Counted from the stretch's first letter, positions 17,305-26,476 are shown. The stretch is DNA of 52,748 bases from an uncultured Lachnospiraceae bacterium (GCA_910586555.1 CAJUJY010000020.1:1-52748), one strand, 5' to 3'. Made by a program: numbers and translations. Notes: generated by a model not told the origin, from the sequence alone.

Positions 17305-18222
17305 TTAATTATAATTCCTTAATATTTCTGCTGCCCTTTTTTTATCACGTACCATCTGTGTCTGTAACTGTACTATATCTGGAAATTTCTTTTCAGGACG
17401 GAGAAACTCATAAAATTCAACATATATATTGGAACCATATATATCTTTTTCAAAATCCAGTATACATGTTTCTACAACTGTCCTGTCAGAACCAACTGTA
17501 GGTTTCCTTCCAATATTTGTTACTGAAGGGTAACGCCTTCCATCAAACACAAGCACAGAAGCATATACGCCCGGAGGCAGGAGTACTTTCCCCTCCCACG
17601 GGAAAATATTTGCTGTCGGCATGCCAAGCCTGCGCCCGAGTGCATTGCCATGTACAACAGTGCCTTCTATAAAATAATTCCTTCCTAAAAGTGCATTGGC
17701 ACTTTTTATATCCCCTTCCTCAATCTTTTTCCTTACAAGTGTGCTGCTTATAATTCCATCTTCTGAAGCCATTTTATTAAATATCTTAACTGTATATCCA
17801 TATCTTGCCGAAAATGCTTTAAGCATTCCAGCATTACCCCGCCTGTCCTTTCCAAAACAAAAATCTGTACCAACGCATATAAATCTTGCGTCCATTTTTT
17901 CTACAAGAAACTTTTCTATAAAATTTTCTGGTTCCATATTTTTAGTTTCTTTATTAAATGGAAATAAAACAGCCCTTTTTATCCCCATGTCTTCAAGAAC
18001 CATTTCTTTTTCTTTTCCAGAATATATAAGCTTTTTTGGTGGCATAACATTATTGTTTTCTTTATAAATCCCTGTTTCAAATGTAAAAACTGTAGGTATT
18101 AACTCTTTATGCTTTAGCACTTCATTTAACAAAAGCCTGTGTCCAAGATGTATTCCGTCAAACTTGCCAAGTGACACAGCACTTTTTTCTAGTTTTAAAT
18201 CCATTCCTTTAAGGATTTCCAT
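17305..18222 (-). CDS. ribF: Bifunctional riboflavin kinase/FMN adenylyltransferase
   Basis: A 305-residue enzyme that turns riboflavin into FMN and then FAD. The N-terminal adenylyltransferase has SLGKFDGIHLGHRLLL (HxGH nucleotidyl-transferase motif) and VGTDFCFGKDRRGNAGML; the C-terminal kinase has GRRLGMPTANIFP and PPGVYASVLVFDGRRYPSVTNIG. Two starts are possible: ATG at 18240 (no ribosome binding site) and ATG at 18222, preceded by AAAGG; the second fits family starts and is chosen. It is the last gene of the nusA operon, 10-28 nt after truB. Confidence 0.95.
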   Translation of the reverse strand: MEILKGMDLKLEKSAVSLGKFDGIHLGHRLLLNEVLKHKELIPTVFTFETGIYKENNNVMPPKKLIYSGKEKEMVLEDMGIKRAVLFPFNKETKNMEPENFIEKFLVEKMDARFICVGTDFCFGKDRRGNAGMLKAFSARYGYTVKIFNKMASEDGIISSTLVRKKIEEGDIKSANALLGRNYFIEGTVVHGNALGRRLGMPTANIFPWEGKVLLPPGVYASVLVFDGRRYPSVTNIGRKPTVGSDRTVVETCILDFEKDIYGSNIYVEFYEFLRPEKKFPDIVQLQTQMVRDKKRAAEILRNYN

Positions 18223-18250
18223 ATTAACCAGGCCTTTCATCTAAAATGTT

Positions 18251-19150
18251 TTAAAACATTTTATTTACTTTGTATTCTTTTCCTTCTTTTGTATATATAG
18301 CTTTAAATGCCCCATTTTCATTATATACAAGTATATTTTCCCCTGCTGCTGCTTCTTCTTCCATATCAAGCATGGCTGTAGACAGTTTATTGCCATTAGC
18401 AAGTTTTTTTGCAAAACTGCTTTTTACCTGTGCTTTTTTATATCCTGCCAAAATGGCATCAACAGGCGTAAAATAATCCTTAAGCTTTTCTGGCTGGCAC
18501 TTTGCAACTTCCTGTACCTCTTTAAGCGTAACAGCATCTTCTATCTTAAACATGGAAACCCTTGTACGTACAAGTTTTTCCATGGCAGCAGCACTATTAA
18601 GTTTTATTCCTATATCATGGCATAATGTTCTTATATAAGTCCCTTTGGAACATGTAATGTCCATTGAAAACCTGCTGTTCTTAATATCCATGCATGTAAC
18701 TTTTATAGAATATATAGTTACCTGTCTTTTGGGCCTTTCTATAGTTTTTCCTTCCCTTGCAAGCTCATAAAGCCTTTTTCCGCCTGCCTTTAATGCTGAA
18801 TACATTGGCGGAATCTGCATTATCTCCCCTTCAAACTGTTTTACACAGTTAATAATGTCTTCTTCTGTAATGCCTTCTGTACTACATTCCCTTATAATCC
18901 TGCCTTCCATATCCTGTGTATCTGTTTCAATACCAAGCCGGCATATAGCATGGTAGGACTTGTCCTGGCCTGTTAAAAGCCCGCACACTTTTGTAGCACT
19001 CCCGCAACATACTGGCAGTACACCAGATGCTGCCGGGTCAAGAGTGCCAGTATGCCCAATTTTCTTCTGGTGCAGTATGCCACGCAGTTTTGCAACTACA
19101 TCATGTGATGTAAAACCAGGCTCTTTATAAATATTTATAATTCCATCCAT
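18251..19150 (-). CDS. truB: tRNA pseudouridine-55 synthase
   Basis: A 299-residue enzyme that makes pseudouridine 55 in the T-loop of tRNAs. The catalytic Asp lies in KKIGHTGTLDPAASGVLPV; other family blocks are YHAICRLGIETDTQDMEG, PPMYSALKAGGKRLYELAREG and SKGTYIRTLCHDIG. The start MDGIINIYKEPGFTSHDVV is canonical, though the ribosome binding site is weak. Located 24 nt after nrnA and before ribF, the usual order in this operon. Confidence 0.97.
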   Translation of the reverse strand: MDGIINIYKEPGFTSHDVVAKLRGILHQKKIGHTGTLDPAASGVLPVCCGSATKVCGLLTGQDKSYHAICRLGIETDTQDMEGRIIRECSTEGITEEDIINCVKQFEGEIMQIPPMYSALKAGGKRLYELAREGKTIERPKRQVTIYSIKVTCMDIKNSRFSMDITCSKGTYIRTLCHDIGIKLNSAAAMEKLVRTRVSMFKIEDAVTLKEVQEVAKCQPEKLKDYFTPVDAILAGYKKAQVKSSFAKKLANGNKLSTAMLDMEEEAAAGENILVYNENGAFKAIYTKEGKEYKVNKMF

Positions 19151-19174
19151 AACTTATTTTTACCTGTGCCTATA

Positions 19175-20122
19175 TTATAACTGCATTTCTATATGTTCTG
19201 TTATATTATTAATAACATCATATACTGAACCACGCATTGTAAAACCTGCTGCCTTTACATGCCCGCCGCCTCCAAAGTATTTTGCTATTTTGCTTACATC
19301 AATATATTTATTAGAACGGAGGCTTGCTTTATATTCCTGCTTCCCGGTTTCATAAAGAAGTACAGCAACTTCTACACCTTTTGTAATCCTTAGCTGTTCT
19401 ATAATCCCTTCCACATCGTCAAGTGTTGCTCCATAAAATTCCATCATTCTCCTTGTAATTGTAGCAACAATGCATTTACCCTCCATAAGAAGCATACTTG
19501 TAAGAAGTGTCCTCCCAAGAAGCTGTGTTTGTGTATATGTTCTCTGGTAAAAGCATTTATCTATATCCTCCCAGAAAGGTATTCCCTTTTCCATAAGGTT
19601 TCCAGCTATTTCCATTGTTTTTTTAGATGTGTTGGAATAGCTGAATATCCCTGAGTCAAATGCTATGCCTGTATAAAGTGCTTCTGCTGTTTTTTTGCAT
19701 ATAATGCCATTGTCCATAAGACCATACAGCACTTCACATGTAGAACTTGCCTGTGTATCAATAATATTTTTTTCTGCATATCCCTTATTGCTGGTATGGT
19801 GGTCAATGCATACTGTCATCTTGGAATTATTAAAAAGTGTTATTGCCATTCCAAGCATGTCAGGCGAACTACAGTCAAATGCTATAAATAAACCAGGCTG
19901 TACTTTTGGAAGTACAGTTGAAACTATTTCCATTAAAGGGTCTAAGAATAAAAACCTTGATGGCATATTTTCAAGGTAAACCTCTATATTTTTCTCCGGG
20001 TAAACTTTAGACAGGTAATGGTATGTAGCTATACATGCACCTATGCAGTCACCATCTGGCCTTTTATGTCCTGTAATAATAATATTATCAGCTTCTATTG
20101 CAATATCTTCTAATCTGGTCAT
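19175..20122 (-). CDS. nrnA: DHH-family nanoRNase/pAp phosphatase
   Basis: A 315-residue cytoplasmic phosphoesterase of the NrnA group, which degrades 2-5 nt RNAs and removes the 3' phosphate of pAp. The metal-binding motifs are ITGHKRPDGDCIGA, FDCSSPDM and the signature DHHTSN; the DHHA1 domain ends in YFGGGGHVKAAGFTM. A strong AAGGAGG precedes the ATG. It lies between rbfA and truB, after a 13-bp intergenic hairpin. Confidence 0.94.
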   Translation of the reverse strand: MTRLEDIAIEADNIIITGHKRPDGDCIGACIATYHYLSKVYPEKNIEVYLENMPSRFLFLDPLMEIVSTVLPKVQPGLFIAFDCSSPDMLGMAITLFNNSKMTVCIDHHTSNKGYAEKNIIDTQASSTCEVLYGLMDNGIICKKTAEALYTGIAFDSGIFSYSNTSKKTMEIAGNLMEKGIPFWEDIDKCFYQRTYTQTQLLGRTLLTSMLLMEGKCIVATITRRMMEFYGATLDDVEGIIEQLRITKGVEVAVLLYETGKQEYKASLRSNKYIDVSKIAKYFGGGGHVKAAGFTMRGSVYDVINNITEHIEMQL

Positions 20123-20157
20123 ACGGTTTTACCTCCTTTTTCGTAACAATATACAGG

Positions 20158-20190
20158 TAATGGCGTAATGAAGCATACATTACGCCATTA
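20158..20190 (-). other. Intercistronic hairpin between rbfA and nrnA
   Basis: A perfect 13-bp stem TAATGGCGTAATG / CATTACGCCATTA with a 7-nt loop. No T-run follows on either strand, so an RNA processing or stability role inside the operon is more likely than termination. Confidence 0.6.
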
Positions 20191-20204
20191 CAAATTAACC
20201 TGCT

Positions 20205-20582
20205 TTACCAGTCCTTACGGGCTTCCTCTTCTTTTTTCATTAAATCATCTATCTTTTTTGACATATTTACGCCATATTCTATTGAATTATCTATAATAAA
20301 TTTAAGTTCTGGTGTATTGCGCAAGTTAAGTGATTTAGCAAGAAGTGAGCGTATATGGGGAGCTGCACTTGAAAGCCCCTTTTTTGTATTTTCTTTATCC
20401 TCTTCACTGCCTAGGACACTTGCGAAAACTTTAGCATATTTAAGGTCTGGTGTTACATCAACAGATACTATAGATGTCATTTCGTGTATCCTTGGGTCTT
20501 TTATTTCCCTTGAAATTATCCTGCTTATTTCACGCTGTACCTCTCCATTCATGCGTGAATATTTTATACTGTTTTTTTTCAT
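20205..20582 (-). CDS. rbfA: Ribosome-binding factor A
   Basis: A 125-residue KH-like protein that binds the 30S subunit and helps mature the 5' end of 16S rRNA. Family blocks are RMNGEVQREISRIISREIKDPRI, VSVDVTPDLKYAKVFASVLG and LNLRNTPELKFIIDNSIEYG. GGAGG precedes the ATG. Encoded 56 nt after infB in the standard operon order. Confidence 0.97.
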   Translation of the reverse strand: MKKNSIKYSRMNGEVQREISRIISREIKDPRIHEMTSIVSVDVTPDLKYAKVFASVLGSEEDKENTKKGLSSAAPHIRSLLAKSLNLRNTPELKFIIDNSIEYGVNMSKKIDDLMKKEEEARKDW

Positions 20583-20638
20583 CTAAAGCCTCCATATTAA
20601 TATTTATGCCACAATGCCTGTAATGCAGGCTTTGTATA

Positions 20639-23600
20639 TTATGTGCGTGGCACTTCTACCATTGTGTATGCTTCTACTTTGTCTTCTACTTTAATATCAT
20701 TAAAACCTTCAAATACAAGTCCACATTCATAACCTGTTGCAACTTCTTTTACATCATCTTTAAACCTCTTAAGTGATGCAAGCGGGCCATCAAATAAAAG
20801 TTCACCATCACGTGACACCCTTGTTTTACAGCCACGTATAATTTTGCCATCAAGTACATATGAACCAGCAATAATGCCTACACCTGAGGCCTTGAATGTC
20901 TGGCGTACTTCAAGGTGTCCAAGTACCTTTTCTTCATATTCAGGGTCAAGCATGCCTTTCATTGCCGCTTCTATATCTTCGATTGCATTATAGATTACTT
21001 TATAAAGGCGTACATCTACTTTTTCCCTTTCAGAAATTTCTTTTGCTGTATTGTCAGGCCTTACATTAAAACCTATTATTATTGCATTAGATGCGCTTGC
21101 AAGTGATACATCAGATTCATTGATTGCACCAACTGCACCATGTATAATACGTACAGCAACCTCTTCATTGCTAAGTTTTAAAAGGCTCTGTTTTACAGCC
21201 TCAACTGAACCCTGTACATCTGCTTTTACAATAAGGTTTAATTCCTTAATATTGCCAGCCTGTATCTGTGAAAACAGCCCGTCAAGCGTAAGTTTTGACT
21301 TTGTATCATCAAGAAGTTTTTCCCTGCCCTGCTCAATATAAGTTTCAGCAATGTTCCTTGCTTCTTTATCATTCTCTGTTGCCATAAATATCTCACCTGC
21401 ATCTGGCACATCATGCAGTCCAAGTATCTCTACAGGAGTAGAAGGTTTTGCCTCTTTAACCCTTTGGCCTGTATCATCCATCATTGCACGTATTTTGCCA
21501 TATGCAGCACCTACAGCAATATTATCACCTACACGGAGTGTACCTTTTTGTACAAGTACTGTTGCAACTGGCCCGCGGCCTTTATCAAGCTGTGCTTCTA
21601 TAACAACACCCCTTGCCTTACGGTTTGGATTTGCCTTAAGTTCAAGCACTTCTGCTGTTATTATAATCATTTCAAGAAGATTTTCAATACCTTCTTTTGT
21701 ATGTGCAGATACTGGCACAAATACTGTATCACCGCCCCAGTCTTCTGCAACAAGCCCATGTTCCACAAGCTCCTGTTTTACCCTTTCTATATTGGCACTT
21801 GGTTTATCAATCTTATTAACAGCCACTATAATTTCTACACCTGCTGCCTTTGCATGGTTTATAGCTTCTACAGTCTGTGGCATTACACCATCATCTGCCG
21901 CAACTACAAGTATTGCAATATCTGTAGACTGTGCACCCCTCATACGCATTGAAGTAAATGCTTCATGCCCTGGTGTATCAAGGAATGTAATTTTATTGCC
22001 ATTGATTTCTGTTACATAAGCACCAATATGCTGTGTAATTCCGCCTGCTTCACGTGATGTTACATGTGTTTCACGTATTGCATCAAGAAGTGAAGTTTTA
22101 CCATGGTCTACATGCCCCATTACACATACAACTGGAGGACGCTGTTTCATAAGTGCTTCGTCTTCCTCATCTTCTTTAAGGATTTCTGCTATTAAATCAA
22201 CTTTTTCCTCCTGTTCAGCTATACAGTTATATTCAAGCGCAATTTCTTCTGCTTCTTCAAAAGTTATTTCATGGTTGAGTGTTACTATCTGGCCACGTAG
22301 GAATAACTTCTTAATAACAGCCGATGCCTGGACTTTCATTTTATCTGAAAGCTCTTTTATAGTCATTTTCTCAGGAAGTACTATTGTCTTTATGCCATCG
22401 TCTTGTGTATCAGGCTTTGCAACAGGTTCAGGCTTGATAAATGCACCTTTGCGGTTAGGATCCTTTTTCTTATGGCTTTTTTGCTGCATAAACATTTCAT
22501 TTTCTAAATCGTCCCTGTCACGGTTTTTGCCATATTTCTGTTTTGCACTTCTTGAGTCCTTATTAGCACGCTGCTGGCGTGATTGTTTAACCTCAGATTT
22601 CATTGAATCTATTGGAGCCTGTGAACTGTTCCTTCCCTGGTTATTATCACGCCCGCCGCGGTTATCCCTGCGGCCATCCCTGTCACCACGGTTCTGGTTA
22701 TCCCTGCGGTTATCCCGCTGCTGGCTGTTACGGCTGTCTTTGCCCCTGTCACCGCGCATGCCGCCGCGGTTGTCATTCCTGTTATTATCCTTTCCGCCAC
22801 GGCCATCCCTGTCACCACGGTTCTGGTTATCCCTGCGGTTATCCCTGTTGTCACGGCGCATGCCGTCCCTGTCACCACGGTTCTGGTTATCCTTGCGGTT
22901 ATCTTTATTATTATTACGGCTGTTGTTTTTAGTGTTATTATTGCTGCTATTTTTATTATTATTGTTTACAGTATTATTTCCATTAGAAGTACTGCTTTTA
23001 TTTGCATTATTGCTGCCATTAGAAGCATTGCCATTATTAGAAGCACTATTGTTATTAGCAGTATTACTGTTATTAGAAACATTGCTGTTATTAGCAGAAT
23101 TACCGTTATTAGCATTAGTATTGCTGGTTTTTTTATTAGTACTATTAGTATTTTGTCCGTTCTGGTTCATGTTATCCCTTTTCCCATTTGCAGTTTCCTG
23201 CTTTACTTCATTTATATTTTCCTTGGTTTCTTTCCTGTCTGTTTCCTTCTCCTGGATATTATCTGCCGTTTCCTTAACAGCAGTAACAGTCCCTGGTTTT
23301 ATTTCTTCTTTTATGGCAGCAGGTTTTTTCAGGCTGTTATCCTTATCCTGGATTTTGCCTGGCTGTTTATTATCTTCCACTGCCTGTTTTTCTTTGTCCG
23401 GCTGCCTGGTTTGTTTTTGTGCCCTGCCTTTTTTACTGTTATTTTGTTTATCTTCTTTAGCCTGTTTCTCTTGTTTTGCAGGTTTGCTTTCCTTTTGTGT
23501 GGCAAGCTTGTTAAAGTTTTTAAGCAGAAAGCCTATTGCATCATCTTCTATGGTACTCTGGGCACTTTTTGCTTCAAAACCGTTTTCTTGTAAAAACCTG

Positions 23601-23677
23601 ACTAAATCTTTGCTTTTTATATCAGGAAGTTTTTCCTGCATACTTCTTGCAATTTCATATATCTTCATTTTTGCCAT
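20639..23677 (-). CDS. infB: Translation initiation factor IF-2 with long Asn/Arg-rich linker
   Basis: A 1012-residue GTPase that brings initiator tRNA to the 30S subunit. Residues 1-55 are the IF2 N-domain; about 60-165 are Lys/Glu/Gln-rich; about 168-260 are almost only Asn, Ser, Thr and Gly; about 261-350 are Arg/Asp/Gly/Asn-rich with DNQNRGDRDG repeated three times. A second IF2_N-like domain (KTIVLPEKMTIKELSDKM) starts near 430. The G domain has GHVDHGKT (521-528), DTPGH (567-571) and a NKID motif, followed by domains II-IV. The linker is compositionally extreme but in frame. A long plus-strand open frame over it is only its shadow. ATG follows AGGAGG at 12 nt. Confidence 0.97.
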   Translation of the reverse strand: MAKMKIYEIARSMQEKLPDIKSKDLVRFLQENGFEAKSAQSTIEDDAIGFLLKNFNKLATQKESKPAKQEKQAKEDKQNNSKKGRAQKQTRQPDKEKQAVEDNKQPGKIQDKDNSLKKPAAIKEEIKPGTVTAVKETADNIQEKETDRKETKENINEVKQETANGKRDNMNQNGQNTNSTNKKTSNTNANNGNSANNSNVSNNSNTANNNSASNNGNASNGSNNANKSSTSNGNNTVNNNNKNSSNNNTKNNSRNNNKDNRKDNQNRGDRDGMRRDNRDNRRDNQNRGDRDGRGGKDNNRNDNRGGMRGDRGKDSRNSQQRDNRRDNQNRGDRDGRRDNRGGRDNNQGRNSSQAPIDSMKSEVKQSRQQRANKDSRSAKQKYGKNRDRDDLENEMFMQQKSHKKKDPNRKGAFIKPEPVAKPDTQDDGIKTIVLPEKMTIKELSDKMKVQASAVIKKLFLRGQIVTLNHEITFEEAEEIALEYNCIAEQEEKVDLIAEILKEDEEDEALMKQRPPVVCVMGHVDHGKTSLLDAIRETHVTSREAGGITQHIGAYVTEINGNKITFLDTPGHEAFTSMRMRGAQSTDIAILVVAADDGVMPQTVEAINHAKAAGVEIIVAVNKIDKPSANIERVKQELVEHGLVAEDWGGDTVFVPVSAHTKEGIENLLEMIIITAEVLELKANPNRKARGVVIEAQLDKGRGPVATVLVQKGTLRVGDNIAVGAAYGKIRAMMDDTGQRVKEAKPSTPVEILGLHDVPDAGEIFMATENDKEARNIAETYIEQGREKLLDDTKSKLTLDGLFSQIQAGNIKELNLIVKADVQGSVEAVKQSLLKLSNEEVAVRIIHGAVGAINESDVSLASASNAIIIGFNVRPDNTAKEISEREKVDVRLYKVIYNAIEDIEAAMKGMLDPEYEEKVLGHLEVRQTFKASGVGIIAGSYVLDGKIIRGCKTRVSRDGELLFDGPLASLKRFKDDVKEVATGYECGLVFEGFNDIKVEDKVEAYTMVEVPRT

Positions 23678-23693
23678 ACGTTCCTATGACCTC

Positions 23694-23996
23694 CTAGTCC
23701 ATTTTCTTCATAACCGCTTGTGCAAGGCCTTTATCAGTAATTGCCAGGGATGCACGGAATTGTTTGCCTGTAAACTTCCCAAGTTCTTCTTTCATTCCAT
23801 GAATCTTTACCGGTACTTTATAATACTCGCACATATTTCTAAACTTTTTCTTTGTATTATCTGAAGCATCTTCTGCCACAATGACAAGAGCAGCTCCTCC
23901 TGATTTCACAGCGTTCTCTGTCATAAATTCACCGCTTGCTACTTTTCCCGCCTTTGCTGCCATTCCTAGCATAAGGAGGGCACTATCATTTTTCAC
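23694..23996 (-). CDS. ylxQ: L7Ae/L30e-family RNA-binding protein YlxQ
   Basis: A 100-residue protein of the L7Ae family, which binds kink-turn RNA. The pattern LGMAAKAGKVASGEFMTENAVKSGGAALVIVAEDASDNT matches YlxQ. It overlaps the upstream ylxR gene by 11 nt and is followed 16 nt later by infB, so translation is probably coupled. Its exact target RNA is not established. Confidence 0.93.
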   Translation of the reverse strand: MKNDSALLMLGMAAKAGKVASGEFMTENAVKSGGAALVIVAEDASDNTKKKFRNMCEYYKVPVKIHGMKEELGKFTGKQFRASLAITDKGLAQAVMKKMD

Positions 23997-24276
23997 TGCC
24001 CATCATCTCCTTTTCAAGCGCGTTGTAAACTTCTTCAGGAATAGTGACCTTAAGGGAACGTTCAAGTGATTTGCGTTTTCTTGCAATTTCCAGACATTCC
24101 ACTGAATTACATATATATGCTCCCCTGCCGTTTTTCTTTCCTGTAAAATCAATTTCAATTAAATCTTCTGGTGTTTTTATTATCCTTATAAGTTCCTTTT
24201 TTTCCTTGCGTACACCACAGCCAGTACATTGCCGCATAGGGATTTTTTTTGTACGCAGGGTATTTTTAGTTCCCAT
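23986..24276 (-). CDS. ylxR: YlxR/RnpM family RNA-binding protein
   Basis: A 96-residue basic protein with the family motif PMRQCTGCGVRKEKKELIRI and GRGAYICNSVECLEIARKRK, which form one small RNA-binding domain with Cys residues. In B. subtilis the homologue (RnpM) binds RNase P RNA. AAGGAGGT precedes the ATG. Located between nusA and ylxQ as usual. Confidence 0.95.
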   Translation of the reverse strand: MGTKNTLRTKKIPMRQCTGCGVRKEKKELIRIIKTPEDLIEIDFTGKKNGRGAYICNSVECLEIARKRKSLERSLKVTIPEEVYNALEKEMMGSEK

Positions 24277-24344
24277 AAAGGTGTACCTCCTTCTTAGAAT
24301 TGCTGCCTGTTTATAATACCTGTGTAAAGGTTAATTTAACCAGT

Positions 24345-25430
24345 TTAAAATATACCAGGGGTTTCTTCTTTTTCACATTTTATATCTATCTTATATCCTG
24401 TAAGCTTTGCAGCAAGCCTTGCGTTCTGCCCTTCCTTGCCAATAGCAAGTGACAACTGGTTTTCTGGCACAATTACATGTGCTGTTTTTTCCTCTTCATT
24501 GGCTTCTACTGAAATAACTTTTGCAGGGCTTAAAGCATTTTCAATAAGTACTGCTGGTGAATCACTCCATGTTATTATATCAATCTTTTCACCCCTTAGT
24601 TCTTCCACAATGGCATTAACACGGCTGCCATTTATCCCTACACATGCACCAACAGGGTCAACATCCGGGTTATCTGCTGAAACAGCCATTTTAGTACGTG
24701 AACCTGCTTCCCTTGCAATGCTTTTTATCTCAACTGTCCCGTCCTGTATTTCAGTAACCTCTTCTTCAAACAGCCTTTTAACAAATTCAGGATGTGTACG
24801 TGATACTGTAATCCTTGGCCCTTTTGGGGTATCCTTTACCTCCACGACATAAAGTTTTATATGTTCTGTAGGTTTAAAATACTCTCCTTTAACCTGTTCA
24901 CTTTCCATAAGTACTGCATCAACTTTCCCAAGGTTTATACATACATTCTTGCCACTATAACGCTGTACAATTCCCGTTATTACCTCCCTCTCTTTTTCAA
25001 GGTATTGTATATATAAAACCTTTCTTTCCTCTTCACGTATTTTCTGTACAACAACCTGCTTTGCCTTCTGTGCTGCAATACGCCCGAAGTTTTTTGGTGT
25101 AACTTCAATAGATACAATGCCACCTATATCATGTACATCATATCTTAAAATTGCCTCTGTTATGCCTATCTGTTCTGTTTCATCCTCAACCTCATCATCA
25201 TCTACTACTGCCTTTTCTGCATAAACCTTGACTTCCCCTGTTTCACGGTTAATATTTACTTTTATATTTTCTGATTTGCCATACTGGTTTTTACAGGCGG
25301 CTAAAAGTGAATTTTCAACAGCTTCTAAAATAACTTCCTTGCTAATCTGTTTTTCTTTTTCAATCGCATTTAGTGCTTCTATAAGTTCTGAACATTCATT
25401 TCTTGTAGATTTTGTCTTCCTTGCTGCCAT
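24345..25430 (-). CDS. nusA: Transcription termination/antitermination factor NusA
   Basis: A 361-residue factor that binds RNA polymerase and nascent RNA to control pausing and termination. It has the N-terminal polymerase-binding domain (about 1-130), an S1 domain (GIVQRYSGKNVCINLG), and two KH domains (GACVGINGSRVNAIVEELRGEKIDI and LAIGKEGQNARLAAKLTGYKIDI). It lacks the C-terminal acidic repeats of the E. coli protein, as is normal in Bacillota. AAGGAGGA precedes the start. Second gene of the operon after rimP. Confidence 0.97.
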   Translation of the reverse strand: MAARKTKSTRNECSELIEALNAIEKEKQISKEVILEAVENSLLAACKNQYGKSENIKVNINRETGEVKVYAEKAVVDDDEVEDETEQIGITEAILRYDVHDIGGIVSIEVTPKNFGRIAAQKAKQVVVQKIREEERKVLYIQYLEKEREVITGIVQRYSGKNVCINLGKVDAVLMESEQVKGEYFKPTEHIKLYVVEVKDTPKGPRITVSRTHPEFVKRLFEEEVTEIQDGTVEIKSIAREAGSRTKMAVSADNPDVDPVGACVGINGSRVNAIVEELRGEKIDIITWSDSPAVLIENALSPAKVISVEANEEEKTAHVIVPENQLSLAIGKEGQNARLAAKLTGYKIDIKCEKEETPGIF

Positions 25431-25533
25431 TTTTTTATTTCCTCCTTATTTCTGCATAGGGTTATAAACAACTGGGTGGCACTGGCTGTTGTATGTGTTT
25501 TTATAAAATAATGTTTAAAGGCTTTTTGCAGGG

Positions 25534-26031
25534 TTAGAAATCTATAGCCAGCCTGACTGTAGAAACCTCTGCGCGCTGTATCTCATAATTTTCCATAAAA
25601 TCTGTTTCTATTGTAATAGTTTTATCTGTAAAAGCCTTTAATGTCCCGGTTATTTCTTTTACAGAAATTTCTTTTCCATTTTTACCGCCTGGTACTTTTC
25701 TTGCCTTATAAAATTTTACATCAACATCATTGCCTATGCTGCGCCTGAAATCCTTCTCTTTTTTTAACTGCCTGCCAAGTCCTGGGGAACTTACTTCAAG
25801 TATATATGAACCTTCTATAAAATCTTCCTTATCCATAATATCACTTAATGTACGGTTTACCATTTCACAGTCATTAAGTGTAATTCCTCCCTCTTTGTCG
25901 ATATATGCCCGTAAATACCAGTTTCCTGCTTCTTTAACATATTCAACATCAACAAGTTCAAAATTATTTGCTTCCATAACTGGTTCTAAAAGCTTTTCAG
26001 TGCGTATTTCATACTCCTCATGTTTAGTCAA
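25534..26031 (-). CDS. rimP: Ribosome maturation factor RimP
   Basis: A 165-residue protein needed for 30S assembly. It carries the RimP blocks VMEANNFELVDVEYVKEAGNWYLRAYIDKEGGITLNDCE and YILEVSSPGLGRQLKKEKDFRRSIG. The start codon is TTG at 26031, eight nt after GAGG; an overlapping ATG in another frame opens a four-codon mini-ORF and is closer to the site. First gene of the nusA operon. Confidence 0.95.
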   Translation of the reverse strand: MTKHEEYEIRTEKLLEPVMEANNFELVDVEYVKEAGNWYLRAYIDKEGGITLNDCEMVNRTLSDIMDKEDFIEGSYILEVSSPGLGRQLKKEKDFRRSIGNDVDVKFYKARKVPGGKNGKEISVKEITGTLKAFTDKTITIETDFMENYEIQRAEVSTVRLAIDF

Positions 26032-26100
26032 GTGTCATACCTCTTTTCTATAATTTTAACCTGGCCAGGAAAACGGCGGTTTCCAGCCTGCACAAAATTA

Positions 26101-26125
26101 AAGAGTGGACCTCTCGTCCACTCTT
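26101..26125 (-). terminator. Terminator or attenuator before rimP
   Basis: A perfect 10-bp stem AAGAGTGGAC / GTCCACTCTT with a 5-nt loop is followed on the minus strand by TTTAATTTT. It lies 70 nt before rimP, downstream of a possible promoter at 26155-26183, so it could attenuate the nusA operon or end transcription from upstream. Confidence 0.75.
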
Positions 26126-26151
26126 ACTAATAATTACCATCTTCATACTTT

Positions 26152-26183
26152 AGTAGTGTATCACTACTTTGGAATAAATGCAA
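26152..26183 (-). promoter_or_regulatory. Possible promoter with palindromic operator upstream of rimP
   Basis: The palindrome AGTAGTG-TAT-CACTACT (26152-26168) overlaps a weak -10 box TACACT, which follows TTGCAT after 17 nt on the minus strand. The overlap suggests a repressor site. Both promoter boxes are imperfect, so confidence is low. Confidence 0.4.
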
Positions 26184-26250
26184 GTGTTTTTAAAATAAAT
26201 TCGCATGTTTCATAAAATTTCCATTAATTCTGGAATTATTTTTCAGCCTG

Positions 26251-26476
26251 TCATGTTTTCTTTAAGTCAATTATTGCCACAGAATGTAATATATCAAATA
26301 CTTCTGGCACTGTCTGCATATATTCCATATGTTCCTTTTCCCAGGCTGCAATTTCTTCTGCACTTAATGAAAAGGCCAAGCACTTTCTGCCCCTTTACAC
26401 CAATAGAAAACTCTAATAGTTTCTTATAAAATTCTTCTGGGTGAATATCATGGTATTTTGCATAATCCCTTGCTAG
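26251..26476 (-). pseudogene. Remnant of a class I SAM-dependent methyltransferase gene
   Basis: Two short reading frames fit the start and end of one known family. The first reads LARDYAKYHDIHPEEFYKK and onward to VKGQKVLG, where the SAM-binding glycine motif should begin; the second, in another frame, reads AEEIAAWEKEHMEYMQTVP to IIDLKKT and a stop. The middle of the protein (about 130-150 residues) and the first residues are missing. This is a deleted, frameshifted gene, recognised from memory of the family rather than by a search. Confidence 0.65.

Noticed and set aside
22275..23864. Long plus-strand open frame opposite infB
   Set aside because: It mirrors the low-complexity linker of IF-2; its translation is only Leu/Ser/Arg/Pro runs and it has no family pattern or ribosome binding site.
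26205..26429. Plus-strand 74-codon frame next to the methyltransferase remnant
   Set aside because: It is antisense to the remnant, with no family pattern or ribosome binding site.
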